Positions 33,553 to 42,983 of a stretch of 64,000 nt of DNA are shown here, piece by piece. The translations under genes were made by a program, and so were the position numbers. Under the pieces are notes generated by a model, which did not search any database, was not told where the DNA came from, and worked only from the letters and a program-made list of their open reading frames with translations. The stretch's first letter is position 1; the number at the start of each line of letters is the position of its first letter. The DNA is from HK1 sp965204915 (GTDB lineage Bacteria > Pseudomonadota > Gammaproteobacteria > HK1), in contig OZ242023.1 in NCBI GenBank assembly GCA_965204915.1, positions 2,108,001 through 2,172,000 on the forward strand, written 5' to 3'.

Positions 33553-36225
33553 TCAGGATTCGAGCGCCGCGCGCACGTCGCGGTACACCTCGCCGAGACG
33601 GGCGGTAGTCAGCGGCCGGTCGTGGGTGTCGGTCACGTAGAAGACGTCCTCGGCGCGCTCCCCGAACGTCGCGATCTTCGCGTCCCGGATCCGCACCCGG
33701 GCGTCGGCCAGCGCCCAGCCGATGCGCGCGAGGAGCCCGGGCCGGTCCGCCGCGATGACCTCCATGACGGTGCGCCGGTTCGAGGCGTCACGCGTGAAGT
33801 TGACCTCCACCGGGATCGTGAAATGCCTGAGCTGGCGCTTCGCGAGCCGGCGCACGGTCCTCGGCACGGCGGCGGGCTTGCGGAGTCCGAGCCGCAGGGC
33901 GGTGCGGATCTCGTCGTGTCCGGGGCCGCCCCCGGGCGATTCCGCGACGCCCTCGACCACGTATGAATCGAGGGTCATGCCGTGGTTCCCGGTGATGATC
34001 CGGGAGTCGAGTACGGTAAGCCCCAGCCGTCCCAGAATGGAGGCGCTGGCCGCGAACAGGAACTCCCGGTCCGGCGCGTAGACGAAGATCTCGGTTCCCT
34101 TCCGTCCGTCGCGGACGAGGACCAGCGGGATGTCCGCGGCGCCCGCGTCGAGAACGTTCGAGGCGTGCCAGCGGATCTCGTCCGCGGAGTGGCGCAGGAA
34201 GTAGTCGTCGCCGAAGTTGTCCCACAGCGCCGCCGCCCGCCCCGTGTCGATTCCGGCCTCCGCGACGAGACGGCCGGCCTCGTCCCGGGTCTCGCGTACG
34301 AGCTCGGCCCGCTCGATGGGGTTCCCGAGCCCGCGGATCAGCGCGCGCACCGTCGATCGGTACAGGTCGTGCAGCAGGGCGTCCTTCCAGTCGTTCCAGA
34401 GCGCGGGATTCGTGCCGCGGATGTCCGCGATGGTGAGCAGGTAGAGGTAGTCGAGGTGGACATGGTCGCCGACCGTCACGGCGAACTCGGACACCACCGC
34501 GGGATCGCTGATGTCGCGGCGCTGGGCGGTGATCGACATCAGCAGGTGGTAGCGGACCAGCCAGGCGACGAGCCTGGTGTCGTACTCGCCGAAGCCGTGC
34601 CGGACGCAGAATTCGCGAGCCAGCTCGCAGCCGAGCTCCGAGTGGTCGCCGCTGCGACCCTTGGCGACGTCGTGGAACAGCCCCGCGACGTAGATGAGCT
34701 CCGGCTTGGGCAGCCGTGCGAAGATGTCCGCGCAGTGGGGGAACTCGTGGTAGCGCGCCGGATCGGCGAACCTCCTCAGGTTGCGGACCACGAACAGGGT
34801 GTGCTCGTCGACGGTGTAGACGTGGAACAGGTCGTACTGCATCTGTCCCGCCACCTGGTCGAAGACGGGCAGATAGGCGCCGAGGATGCCGTAGCGGTGC
34901 ATCCGGCGCAGCTCGTGGTTGATCCCTCGCGGCTGGCGCAGGATCTCGAGGAAGAGGCTGCGGGCGCGGATGTCGGCCCGGAACCGATCGTCGATCCGGT
35001 GCCGGTTGGCCCGGATGAGCCGGATCGTGGAGGCCCGCACGCCTTCGAGATCGGGATGTTGCTGCAACAGCAGGAAGATCTCCAGCAGGGCGAACGGATA
35101 GCGGCGGAAGACGTCCTTGCGGGTGACCTCCACGTAGCCGTTGACGGCCTGGAAGCGCCGGTTGAGGGGCTTGATGCGCTCACGGCGGCGGGAGTGGAGG
35201 ATCGCTTCCTCGAAGTGCTCGAGCAGCATCTCGTTCAGGCGTGACAGCTCCATCACTTCGCGGTAGTAGCGCTTCATGAGGCGCTCGACCCCGAGCCGGT
35301 CGCCCTGGTCCTCGAATCCCAGCATCCGGGCCAGGTGCCGCTGGTGATCGAAGAGGAGCCGGTCCTCGGCGCGTCGGGTCAGGAGGTGCAGCGCGAAACG
35401 CACCCGCCACAGGAACCGCCGGCCCGATTCGAGGGCGCCGAGCTCCTCGACGGTGAGAAAGCCGCGATCCACCAGCTCCCCGAGTGTCCGCGCCCCGAAA
35501 TGGCGTCTCGCGACCCAGGCGATGGTCTGGACGTCGCGCAGGCCCCCCGGGCCCTCCTTGACGTTCGGCTCCAGGTTGTGGCCGGTATCGTCGAACTTGT
35601 GGTGGCGTACGCGCTGCTCCGCCATCTTGGCTTCGAAGAACCTCCGGCTCGACCAGATCCGCCCCGGGCCCGTCCGCTCGTGCATCCGCCCGAGCAGATC
35701 CGCGGAGCCGCATACGAGCCGGCCTTCCATGAGGTTGGTCGCCACGGTGACGTCGCGCCTCGCCTCGCTCACGCATTCGCCTACGGTGCGAACGCTGTTT
35801 CCGACCGCAAGCCCCACGTCCCACAGGAACGCGAGAAAGCCCTTGACCTTCTCGCTCTCGCCGCCGCTCACCGCCTTGCGGGTGAGGACGAGCAAATCGA
35901 TGTCGGAGCCCGGGTGCAGCTCCCCGCGGCCGTAGCCGCCGACCGCGACGAGCGTGCGGCAGGCGTGATCGTCGAGCCCGAACCGGCGCCAGGCGAGTGC
36001 GAGGACACCGTCCACGATCCGTGATCGGGCCTCGACGAGCGCGGTGACCGGCTCGCCCCGGCGGAAGCGCGCCTCCAGGCGCGACTGCGCTGCCGCCACG
36101 GTGTCGCGGACGTCCGCCAACGGCGCGTGCGCGTCTCCGGCAGCGGCAGGCGCCTCGGATGCCTCCCGGGGATCGGGCTCCGGGATCCTTGCGGGCCGGT
36201 CGTCGGGCGCCCTGCGCTCGTTCAC
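33553..36225 (-). CDS. glnD: Bifunctional PII uridylyltransferase/uridylyl-removing enzyme
   Basis: Nitrogen-status sensor that adds or removes UMP on PII. 890 residues: nucleotidyltransferase domain (VAVGGYGRGELHPGSDIDLL, near 93-112), HD hydrolase domain (AGLFHDVAKGRSGDHSELG) and two C-terminal ACT domains (from about 710 and 815). Start GTG 36225. The N-terminal 40 residues are Pro/Ala-rich. Confidence 0.95.
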   Translation of the reverse strand: MNERRAPDDRPARIPEPDPREASEAPAAAGDAHAPLADVRDTVAAAQSRLEARFRRGEPVTALVEARSRIVDGVLALAWRRFGLDDHACRTLVAVGGYGRGELHPGSDIDLLVLTRKAVSGGESEKVKGFLAFLWDVGLAVGNSVRTVGECVSEARRDVTVATNLMEGRLVCGSADLLGRMHERTGPGRIWSSRRFFEAKMAEQRVRHHKFDDTGHNLEPNVKEGPGGLRDVQTIAWVARRHFGARTLGELVDRGFLTVEELGALESGRRFLWRVRFALHLLTRRAEDRLLFDHQRHLARMLGFEDQGDRLGVERLMKRYYREVMELSRLNEMLLEHFEEAILHSRRRERIKPLNRRFQAVNGYVEVTRKDVFRRYPFALLEIFLLLQQHPDLEGVRASTIRLIRANRHRIDDRFRADIRARSLFLEILRQPRGINHELRRMHRYGILGAYLPVFDQVAGQMQYDLFHVYTVDEHTLFVVRNLRRFADPARYHEFPHCADIFARLPKPELIYVAGLFHDVAKGRSGDHSELGCELAREFCVRHGFGEYDTRLVAWLVRYHLLMSITAQRRDISDPAVVSEFAVTVGDHVHLDYLYLLTIADIRGTNPALWNDWKDALLHDLYRSTVRALIRGLGNPIERAELVRETRDEAGRLVAEAGIDTGRAAALWDNFGDDYFLRHSADEIRWHASNVLDAGAADIPLVLVRDGRKGTEIFVYAPDREFLFAASASILGRLGLTVLDSRIITGNHGMTLDSYVVEGVAESPGGGPGHDEIRTALRLGLRKPAAVPRTVRRLAKRQLRHFTIPVEVNFTRDASNRRTVMEVIAADRPGLLARIGWALADARVRIRDAKIATFGERAEDVFYVTDTHDRPLTTARLGEVYRDVRAALES

Positions 36226-36254
36226 GTCCGTGGAGCCTTCGATCCGGGGAAGTC

Positions 36255-36725
36255 TCAGCGCGCGCGCAGCACTCGCGCGCGCTCGCGTTCCCAGTCGCGA
36301 TTCCTGTCCGCCGCGCGCTTGTCGTGCTGCTTCTTGCCCCGGGCCATCGCGAGAAGGACCTTTGCACGACCCCGGGTCCAGTGCATGTCCAGGGCGATCA
36401 GGGTGTAGCCGCGCCGCTCGACGGCGCCGATGAGGCGGGAGATCTCGTCACGCTTCAACAGCAGCTTCCGGTCGCGCAACGGGCTCGCGGTCACGTGGGT
36501 CGACACCGTGGGCAGCGGGGTGATGTGCGCTCCAAGGAGCCAGATCTCGCCGTCCCGTACCGCAGCGAAGCTGTCCCGGAGCTGAAGGCGCCCGTCACGG
36601 AGGCTCTTCACCTCCCATCCCTCCAGCGCGATACCGGCTTCCAGGGTGTTCTCTATCGCATAGTCGTGCCGCGCCTTGCGGTTGCGGGCGATGACGTTCG
36701 ACGGTACGCCCTTTTTCTTGGCCAT
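36255..36725 (-). CDS. smpB: SsrA-binding protein
   Basis: Partner of tmRNA in ribosome rescue. 156 residues with VIARNRKARHDYAIENTLEAGIALEGWEVKSLR, the OB-fold, HYTLIALDMHWTRGRAKV-like region and the basic C-terminal tail KKQHDKRAADRNRDW. The tmRNA gene itself was not found nearby. It is divergent from ratA, the usual gammaproteobacterial arrangement. Confidence 0.95.
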   Translation of the reverse strand: MAKKKGVPSNVIARNRKARHDYAIENTLEAGIALEGWEVKSLRDGRLQLRDSFAAVRDGEIWLLGAHITPLPTVSTHVTASPLRDRKLLLKRDEISRLIGAVERRGYTLIALDMHWTRGRAKVLLAMARGKKQHDKRAADRNRDWERERARVLRAR

Positions 36726-37180
36726 GATCCCGCGGGCAGGAGGAAGGGGCCGCGTATGTTACCGCCTGGCGGCGCCTGGGTTGCGCGCACCCGAAGGAGC
36801 GCTCGTGAGCAGCCGGTGACGTCCGCCGGACGTGGGAACGTCCGGAAATTCATCACGATCGGGGACTCCGGCCATTGAGACCGTCGCGTCGTGACGTCTC
36901 GTATCGTGACGTCGGGCGTGCCGGGATCCTGGCGGAAGCTGCCGGGAGCCGGGGGTCGGGGGAGGCAGCCGTGTCGTGCTACGCTGCCGGCCGAGTCCGC
37001 GGGGAGCGTGCCCGCTTGCGGGACCTTCGGCGGCGGGGTCCCTCTCTTCGGGCGCCCTCGTCCCCGGAGAGGGACGTTGTGCGGGCCGGGAGGCCCCGGA
37101 CCGCGGAATGCGGTACCGTCAGCGCAGCATGTCCACCGCGCACGTCGCCGGCCGTGAGCACGACGAGACCTCCATCGAAG
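36726..37180. other. smpB-ratA intergenic region, no gene seen
   Basis: 455 bases with small repeats: palindrome ACGTCC-GCC-GGACGT near 36828 and CGTGACGTC twice near 36893 and 36907. No tRNA- or tmRNA-like ends and no convincing protein. It probably holds both divergent promoters. Confidence 0.4.
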
Positions 37181-37618
37181 ATGCACCGTATCGCCCGTTC
37201 CGCCGCCGTGCCGTTTTCCGCGCCGGACATGTTCGGTCTGGTCGCCGACATCGAGCGCTACCCGCGCTTTCTTCCCTGGTGCCGATCCGCGACGGTGCAC
37301 GCCCGTACCCCGACGGTGGTGACCGCAAGCCTGGAGATCGCGCGCGGACCCTTCAGGAAGTCGTTCACGACCCGCAACCTGATGGTGGATGCGGAACGTA
37401 TCGACATCGAGCTGGTCGATGGGCCGTTCTCCCATCTCGACGGCCGCTGGTCGTTCGACGGGACGGCGGCGCGAGGCTGCAAGGTCGGATTCGAGATGCG
37501 GTTCGAGATCTCGAACCGGGTGCTCGCGCGGGTGCTGGCGCCGCTGTTCGAGGAGATCGCGAGAACGATGGTGGACGCCTTCGATCGGCGTGCCTACCAG
37601 GTGTACGGCTCGCGGTAG
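37181..37618 (+). CDS. ratA: RatA/COQ10-like START-domain protein
   Basis: Protein of 145 residues, polyketide cyclase/START fold: FGLVADIERYPRFLPWCRSATV, FTTRNLMVDAERIDIELVDGPFSHLDGRWSF, LFEEIARTMVDAFDRRAYQVYG. The family was described as a ribosome-association toxin in E. coli, but homology to COQ10 suggests quinone binding. Position between smpB and rnfH fits the conserved cluster. ATG 37181. Confidence 0.9.
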   Translation: MHRIARSAAVPFSAPDMFGLVADIERYPRFLPWCRSATVHARTPTVVTASLEIARGPFRKSFTTRNLMVDAERIDIELVDGPFSHLDGRWSFDGTAARGCKVGFEMRFEISNRVLARVLAPLFEEIARTMVDAFDRRAYQVYGSR

Positions 37619-37634
37619 TGGACGCAAACGGGGA

Positions 37635-37952
37635 ATGCGTGTCGAGCTGACTTACGCGGACCCGGAACGAGAGGTGCTGATCGGCTTCGAGGCGCACCGC
37701 GGGAGCTCCGTGCTCGACTGCGTCGAACGCTCGGGACTGCTTGCGCTGGTGCCGGAGCTGCGCGATACCCGACTCGGATTCGCGGTGTTCGGCCGCCGCG
37801 TGGAGCCGGCCGCCCCGGTGTCGGAAGGCGATCGGATCGAGGTGCTGCGTCCCCTGCGGATCGATCCGAAGGAAGCGCGCCGCTTGCGTGCACGCCGTTC
37901 GCGTGGGATGCGATCGAATGCCGGCGATGCGGTGGCGTGCCGGAATGAATGA
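37635..37952 (+). CDS. rnfH: RnfH family (UPF0125) protein
   Basis: Protein of 105 residues, ubiquitin-like: MRVELTYADPEREVLIGFEA, LGFAVFGRRVEPAAPVSEGDRIEVLRPLRIDPKEARRLRA. The function is unknown; it occurs next to ratA in many gammaproteobacteria. GGGGA lies just before the ATG. It is convergent with bamE; 37953-38121 shows no gene. Confidence 0.88.
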   Translation: MRVELTYADPEREVLIGFEAHRGSSVLDCVERSGLLALVPELRDTRLGFAVFGRRVEPAAPVSEGDRIEVLRPLRIDPKEARRLRARRSRGMRSNAGDAVACRNE

Positions 37953-38121
37953 TCGAGCCGGGACGAATCCCCAACGTCCCCACGTCGTGCGAAGCCGGTC
38001 ACGGTGACGGGTCGCCACCCTGCCGCGTGCAACGTCCCGGGCGCCCGTCGCATACGGGCGGTGGCGCTGCGGTGCGAGGCCGGCCGGTGGTGTCGTGGCG
38101 CCCGAATACAGGCTTCCGCAT

Positions 38122-38709
38122 CTACTCCGCCGCCGGCGGCGGGCCGCTCCCGGTGCCGTCGCCCGCGGTATCGTCGCTCACCGAATCGTCGTCCTTCTCG
38201 AGGAAGTCAGGGGCAAGCCGTTCCAGGAATCCTTCGCGGGGCCGGCGTTTCGGTACCTTGACCAGCGTCTGGGTGCGTTCCGCCGCGGGTCTCCGTACCG
38301 CCTCGGGCGCGAGGTGGTCTTCGATACGGACGACCCGATCGCCGGTGAAGTGCACCACGACATGTTGCCTCACCACCTCTCCGGAGCCCCGGCGCAGGCT
38401 GTAGACGTAGTCCCAGCGATCCTGGTTGAACGAATCGACGAGAAGCGGCGTGCCCAGGATGAAACGGACCTTGCGCCGTTCCATCCCGATCTCGATCCGG
38501 CTCAGCATCTCCCGATCGACGATGTTTCCCTGCTGGACGTCGATGCGATAGACGCCCGGCAGTCCCGGAAGATCGGGCAAGGCGGGGAGCTTCGGCAGCG
38601 CGGACGTCTCGCACCCGCCGTTGATGCCGGCCGCCACCACCGCGAACAGCGCGGCGGCCTTCGGTGAGAACCGCCTCGTCCGCGGGACGGTGTTCCGGTC
38701 ATGGTTCAT
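38122..38709 (-). CDS. bamE: Outer membrane assembly lipoprotein BamE
   Basis: Component of the BAM complex. 195 residues with a lipoprotein-type signal ending INGGC, a Pro/Leu-rich spacer, and the SmpA/OmlA fold (YRIDVQQGNIVDREMLSRIE, VRFILGTPLLVDSFNQDRWDYVYS). The C-terminal 60 residues are a low-complexity extension ending GPPPAAE. ATG 38709 overlaps the recN stop. Confidence 0.9.
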   Translation of the reverse strand: MNHDRNTVPRTRRFSPKAAALFAVVAAGINGGCETSALPKLPALPDLPGLPGVYRIDVQQGNIVDREMLSRIEIGMERRKVRFILGTPLLVDSFNQDRWDYVYSLRRGSGEVVRQHVVVHFTGDRVVRIEDHLAPEAVRRPAAERTQTLVKVPKRRPREGFLERLAPDFLEKDDDSVSDDTAGDGTGSGPPPAAE

Positions 38710-40372
38710 CGAGCATCTCCCTCGCGTGGGCGATCGTCTTCGGCGTGATCCTCTCACCGCCCAGCATCCGGGCGATCTCCGCGACCCGGCCGTCGCCGTC
38801 CACCGGCACGACGGTGACGCCGGGGGACCCGTCACGCCCGAGCAGCTTCTCGACGACGGCCTGCTGGTGGGCTCGTGAAGCGACCTGGGCAAGATGGGTC
38901 ACGCATAGTACCTGATGCGACTCCCCAAGCACGCGCAACTGCCGGCCGACGATCTCCGCCACCCGCCCCCCGATGCCGACGTCGGCCTCGTCGAAGACGA
39001 GGGTCGGCACCGCCGAGCCATGCACGCTCGACACCTGGATCGCCAGGGAGACACGGGACAGCTCGCCCCCGGACGCCACTTTCGAGAGTGGGCGGGGAGG
39101 CTGGCCGGGTCCCGCGCTCACCACGAACTCCACCCGGTCCGCGCCGCTCTTCGAAAGGGCCTCGGTCTCCAGTGCCCGGAGGTCGACCGCGAAGCTTCCG
39201 CCGGGCATGCCCAGCTCCCGCATCTTCGCGGTGACCCGTTGCGAGAGCTTGCCGGCGGCTTCGCGGCGGAGCCCCGTGAGCTGCGAGCACAGCATCCTGT
39301 GCGTGTCCTCGACACTCGCGAGCTCCCGTTCGATCCCGGCCGCCCGCTGCCCGCTCGACACGAGCCGGGCGATCTGCTCGCGCAACGTCTCGACGAGGGC
39401 GGGCAGCTCCCGCGGGGGGACGCGGTGCTTGCGGGCGAGATCGTGGACGATCCCGAGGCGGCGCTCCACTTGGGAGAGCCGCTCCGGGTCGAGGTCGACG
39501 CCTTCCGTGACGCCGCGCAGGGCGGAGACCGCCTCGTTGACGTTGATCGCCGCGGCCTCGATCAGGTCGAGGACTTCACCGGCGCGCGGGTCGTGACGCG
39601 CCACCGCTTCGAGATCCCGGCGGACCTCGTCGAACAGGCTCGCCACGGAGCGCCCGCCATCGCCTTCGAGCCGCTCCAGCGTCCGGCGGCAGCCGTCGAG
39701 GATCGAGCCTGCGTTGGCGAGCCGGCGCTGCTCGGCCGCGAGCCGCTCGGGCTCGTCCGGACCGATCTCCAGACCTTCGAGCTCGCCGAGCTGGAAGCGC
39801 AGGAAGTCGAGCCGGGAGGCGCGGTCCGTATCGAGCGCGGCGAGCCCGTCCAGCTCGCGCCGGAGCGCCTGCCACCGCGCGGACGTCTCCGCGACCCGGT
39901 CGAGCAGTGCGTGGTGGCCGCCGAAGTCGTCGAGAAGGAGCCGCTGGCGATCCCGGTCGAGCAGCAGGTGGTGCGCGTGCTGGCCGTGGATGTCCACGAG
40001 GTGTTCGCCCAGCTCGCGCAACGTCTGCGCCGGCACCGGGCGGTCGTTGACGAACGCGCGCGAGCGGCTGCCGGGGCCGATCACCCGCCGCACGATGCAC
40101 TCGCCGGCGCCGTCGTCGAGCTCGCGCTCGGCGAGCCATGCGCGGGCCGGCGCGTTCGCACCCGTCTCGAACACGCCGCAGACGTCGGCGCGCTCGGTTC
40201 CGGTGCGGATCATGTCCGCACCGGCCCGCGCGCCGAGGAGCAGTCCCAGCGCGTCGACGAGGATGGACTTCCCCGCGCCCGTCTCGCCGGTGAGGGCGGT
40301 CATCCCCGTCGCGCAGCCGAGCTCCAGGGAGTCGATGACCGCGAGCGAACGGATCGTCAGGTGCGAGAGCAT
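38699..40372 (-). CDS. recN: DNA repair protein RecN
   Basis: SMC-like ATPase in double-strand break repair. 557 residues: Walker A GETGAGKSILVDALGLLLG, coiled-coil middle (about 160-370), signature PLSKVASGGELSRVSLAIQV and Walker B PTLVFDEADVGIGG. ATG 40372. It follows nadK by 19 bases and overlaps bamE, forming nadK-recN-bamE. Confidence 0.95.
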   Translation of the reverse strand: MLSHLTIRSLAVIDSLELGCATGMTALTGETGAGKSILVDALGLLLGARAGADMIRTGTERADVCGVFETGANAPARAWLAERELDDGAGECIVRRVIGPGSRSRAFVNDRPVPAQTLRELGEHLVDIHGQHAHHLLLDRDRQRLLLDDFGGHHALLDRVAETSARWQALRRELDGLAALDTDRASRLDFLRFQLGELEGLEIGPDEPERLAAEQRRLANAGSILDGCRRTLERLEGDGGRSVASLFDEVRRDLEAVARHDPRAGEVLDLIEAAAINVNEAVSALRGVTEGVDLDPERLSQVERRLGIVHDLARKHRVPPRELPALVETLREQIARLVSSGQRAAGIERELASVEDTHRMLCSQLTGLRREAAGKLSQRVTAKMRELGMPGGSFAVDLRALETEALSKSGADRVEFVVSAGPGQPPRPLSKVASGGELSRVSLAIQVSSVHGSAVPTLVFDEADVGIGGRVAEIVGRQLRVLGESHQVLCVTHLAQVASRAHQQAVVEKLLGRDGSPGVTVVPVDGDGRVAEIARMLGGERITPKTIAHAREMLDEP

Positions 40373-40391
40373 GGGGCGTCGCTCGTCGCGC

Positions 40392-41327
40392 TCACAACCC
40401 TCTGCCCCAGTGCAGCTTCGCCCTCAGCGTCGCGTAGTAGTCGTGGCCGGCGGGATGGATGAGGCGGAGATCGGGGCGGTGCTTGCGGATCCGGATGCGA
40501 TCGCCGGGTGCGAGAGCCGCCGCCGTCTGCCCGTCGCAGGAGAGCTGTCTCTCGATCCGCTGCCGGTCCCGGAGGTGATCCGCGTCTCCGCGCCCGGGCG
40601 GCCCGGATCGCTGCACGGCGGCTTGGGCATCGTGTCCGAGCACCACCTCGACGCCGCTTTCCCCCCCGACCACGATGGGACGGCTCGAGAGCGTATGGGG
40701 GCAGATCGGGACCAGCACGATCGCGTCGAGCGAGGCGTGGAGGATGGGGCCGCCCCCGGACAGCGCGTAGGCGGTCGATCCGGTCGGGGTCGCGACGATC
40801 AGTCCGTCCGAGCGCTGGCTGTTCACGAGCCGGCCGTCGATGTACGTCTCGAACTCCATGAGCCGGGTCATGCCGCCCTTGTGAATGACCGCTTCGTTCA
40901 GGGCGGGCTCCGAGAAGATGCATCCGCCGCCGCGCTCGACGCTCACGTCGAGCAGGAAGCGCCGTTCCTCGATGAAGTGGCCGTCGAGGATCTCGCCCAG
41001 CCGGACCGGCATCTCGTCCGGCATCACATCGGTGAGGAAGCCGAGACGGCCGCGGTTCACGCCGAGCAGCGGTACGTCGGAATCGACCAGGGAGCGGGCC
41101 GCGCCCAGGAAGGTCCCGTCGCCGGCGACCACCACCACGAGGTCGCATCGCTCACCGAGCGCATCGCGCTCGACGACGAGGGTCCCGCTGCCGGAATACA
41201 GTCCACGGCTCCCGGCGTCGAGCACGACCTCCAGTCCGCGGGAGCGCAACATGCCGATCAGCCGGCCCAGCGTCTCGCCCACCCGCGGATCGCCGTGCTT
41301 CGCGATGAGCCCGATGGATCGGAACAT
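40392..41327 (-). CDS. nadK: NAD kinase
   Basis: Makes NADP. 311 residues; GGDG-type motif VVVAGDGTFLGAAR, GVNRGRLGFLTD, NEAVIHKGGMTRLM, and ATPTGSTAYALSGGGPI. A stretch near 255-278 (RSGPPGRGDADHLRDRQRIE) is longer than usual and could be a local compensated frameshift or insertion. ATG 41327 has a weak ribosome-binding site. Confidence 0.92.
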   Translation of the reverse strand: MFRSIGLIAKHGDPRVGETLGRLIGMLRSRGLEVVLDAGSRGLYSGSGTLVVERDALGERCDLVVVVAGDGTFLGAARSLVDSDVPLLGVNRGRLGFLTDVMPDEMPVRLGEILDGHFIEERRFLLDVSVERGGGCIFSEPALNEAVIHKGGMTRLMEFETYIDGRLVNSQRSDGLIVATPTGSTAYALSGGGPILHASLDAIVLVPICPHTLSSRPIVVGGESGVEVVLGHDAQAAVQRSGPPGRGDADHLRDRQRIERQLSCDGQTAAALAPGDRIRIRKHRPDLRLIHPAGHDYYATLRAKLHWGRGL

Positions 41328-41547
41328 GGAGGGGTTCAGGGTTTGTGGACGCCTGCCGGCCGCGAAGGTTTCAGGGCCGTGAAGATGCCGGAACGGTATC
41401 ACGAGCGTTTCCGCGGGCGCGAGCCGGCGACTCGATTTCGCGGGGCCGTTTCCTGCCCGCCGAAGGACCCGGAATCGGATCTCCCGGTGCCGCCCCGCGA
41501 CGTCACGTGCCGGTGCGCTGGCTGGAGCTGCTGCGGAAAGGCCCGGT

Positions 41548-41577
41548 TTTGCACTGTCCCGGAACGGGTGCTAGCCT
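41548..41577 (+). promoter_or_regulatory. CIRCE-like operator on the hrcA promoter
   Basis: TTTGCACTG-N9-GGGTGCTAG at 41548-41574 matches the HrcA operator (TTAGCACTC-N9-GAGTGCTAA) at 7 of 9 bases in each half with the exact 9-base spacer. A promoter lies in it: TTGCAC (41549-41554), 17 bases, TAGCCT (41572-41577). HrcA bound here would block transcription. The start codon is about 175 bases downstream. Confidence 0.7.
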
Positions 41578-41750
41578 GCAATCCTTGCCGGTTCGCGAAT
41601 CGAGGGACGGAGACCGCCGGTGGCCCGGGACAGGTGCGGATCAGAGAGTGCGCCGGGCGATGGGGGTTCCGTCGTCCATCGGGGGCTCCCCCTCGATTGC
41701 GGTATTCGCCGGATTGCCCTCCGTCTGCGCTGCACCCGCGGCCTCCGGTC

Positions 41751-42866
41751 ATGAGGAATTGGGAGAGGCAGCCCGATTCCCCCCGTGATCGGACGTCCGT
41801 GCCTCGGGACACGGGCGTGCCGGTTCCGGAAGCGGTGCTGAGCGAGCGTGCCCAGCATCTCTTCCGGATCCTCGTGCATCGCTACATCGGCAGCGGCCAG
41901 CCGGTCGGCTCCCGCACCCTGTCCCGCGACTCGGGGCTCGACCTGAGCCCCGCGACGGTGCGCAACGTCATGGCGGATCTGGAGGAGCTCGGCTTGCTGA
42001 GCTCGCCGCACGTCTCCGCCGGCCGCGTTCCCACCGTCCAGGGGTACCGCTTCTTCGTCGACAGCCTGCTCCAGATCGCACCGATCGACGGCGACGAGTT
42101 CGATCACCTGCGCTCGCAGCTCGAGACCAAGGGCGAGCGTGAGCCGCTGATCAACGCCGCGACGTCGCTGGTCTCGGAGATTACGCACATGGCGGGGATC
42201 GTGACCCTGCCGAAGCAGGAGCGGTTGATCCTCCGCCACGTCGAGTTCATCGCGCTCTCGCCGGAGCGCGTGCTGGTCATCCTCGTCGTCAACGGCTCCG
42301 ACGTCCAGAACCGGATCATCCATCCCGGCCGGCCGTACTCCCAGGCGGTGCTGCAGCAGGTCGGCAACTACCTGAACGAGGTGTGCGCGGGCAAGGACCT
42401 GCTCCAGGTGCGCGACTCATTGCTCGCGGAGCTGAGGGAGCATCGTTCGAGGCTCGACGCGCTGATGCTCACGGCCATCGAGATGGCGGACAAGGCGTTC
42501 GTACGGGAACCCGGTGGTGAAGAGGCACTCCTCGTCTCCGGAGAGACGAACCTCATGGAGTACGGGGAGCTCGCGGACCTGGAGAAGCTCCGGCACCTGT
42601 TCGAGGCGTTCCACGAGAAGACGAAGCTGCTCCACATCCTCGACCGGTGCCTGCTCGCGGACGGTCTCCGGATCTTCATCGGCGAGGAATCCGGCTTCGA
42701 GGTCCTCGACGGCTGCAGCGTCATCACCACCCCCTACGAGCGCGAAGGCGAGGTGCTCGGAGTGCTCGGGGTCATCGGCCCGACCCGCATGGCCTACGAT
42801 CGGGTCATCCCCATCGTCGACGTCACCGCGCGCCTGCTCGGCGCCGCCTTGAATCAACACCACTGA
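41751..42866 (+). CDS. hrcA: Heat-inducible transcription repressor HrcA
   Basis: Represses the chaperone operon through CIRCE. Up to 371 residues: winged helix (ERAQHLFRILVHRYIGSGQPVGSRTL, SPATVRNVMADLEELGLLSSPHVSAGRVPT), then the GAF-like domain ending VLGVLGVIGPTRMAYDRVIPIVDVTARLL. The ATG at 41751 gives an N-terminal extension of about 28 residues; GTG 41818 would give the family's usual start. First gene of hrcA-grpE-dnaK-dnaJ. Confidence 0.93.
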   Translation: MRNWERQPDSPRDRTSVPRDTGVPVPEAVLSERAQHLFRILVHRYIGSGQPVGSRTLSRDSGLDLSPATVRNVMADLEELGLLSSPHVSAGRVPTVQGYRFFVDSLLQIAPIDGDEFDHLRSQLETKGEREPLINAATSLVSEITHMAGIVTLPKQERLILRHVEFIALSPERVLVILVVNGSDVQNRIIHPGRPYSQAVLQQVGNYLNEVCAGKDLLQVRDSLLAELREHRSRLDALMLTAIEMADKAFVREPGGEEALLVSGETNLMEYGELADLEKLRHLFEAFHEKTKLLHILDRCLLADGLRIFIGEESGFEVLDGCSVITTPYEREGEVLGVLGVIGPTRMAYDRVIPIVDVTARLLGAALNQHH

Positions 42867-42983
42867 CTCCCAATATTCCCGCCGGCCGCATCGGCGCGTC
42901 CGGCCGCCGCCCGCGTGGCCGGGGGCGTTCCTCGCAGGCACGTCGTTCGCCGGCCGTGGGCCGGATCGCAGGGGAGACGAGGC

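Noticed and set aside
36726..37180. tmRNA or tRNA gene next to smpB
   Set aside because: No tRNA-like acceptor or T-loop sequence and no tag-coding frame was found.
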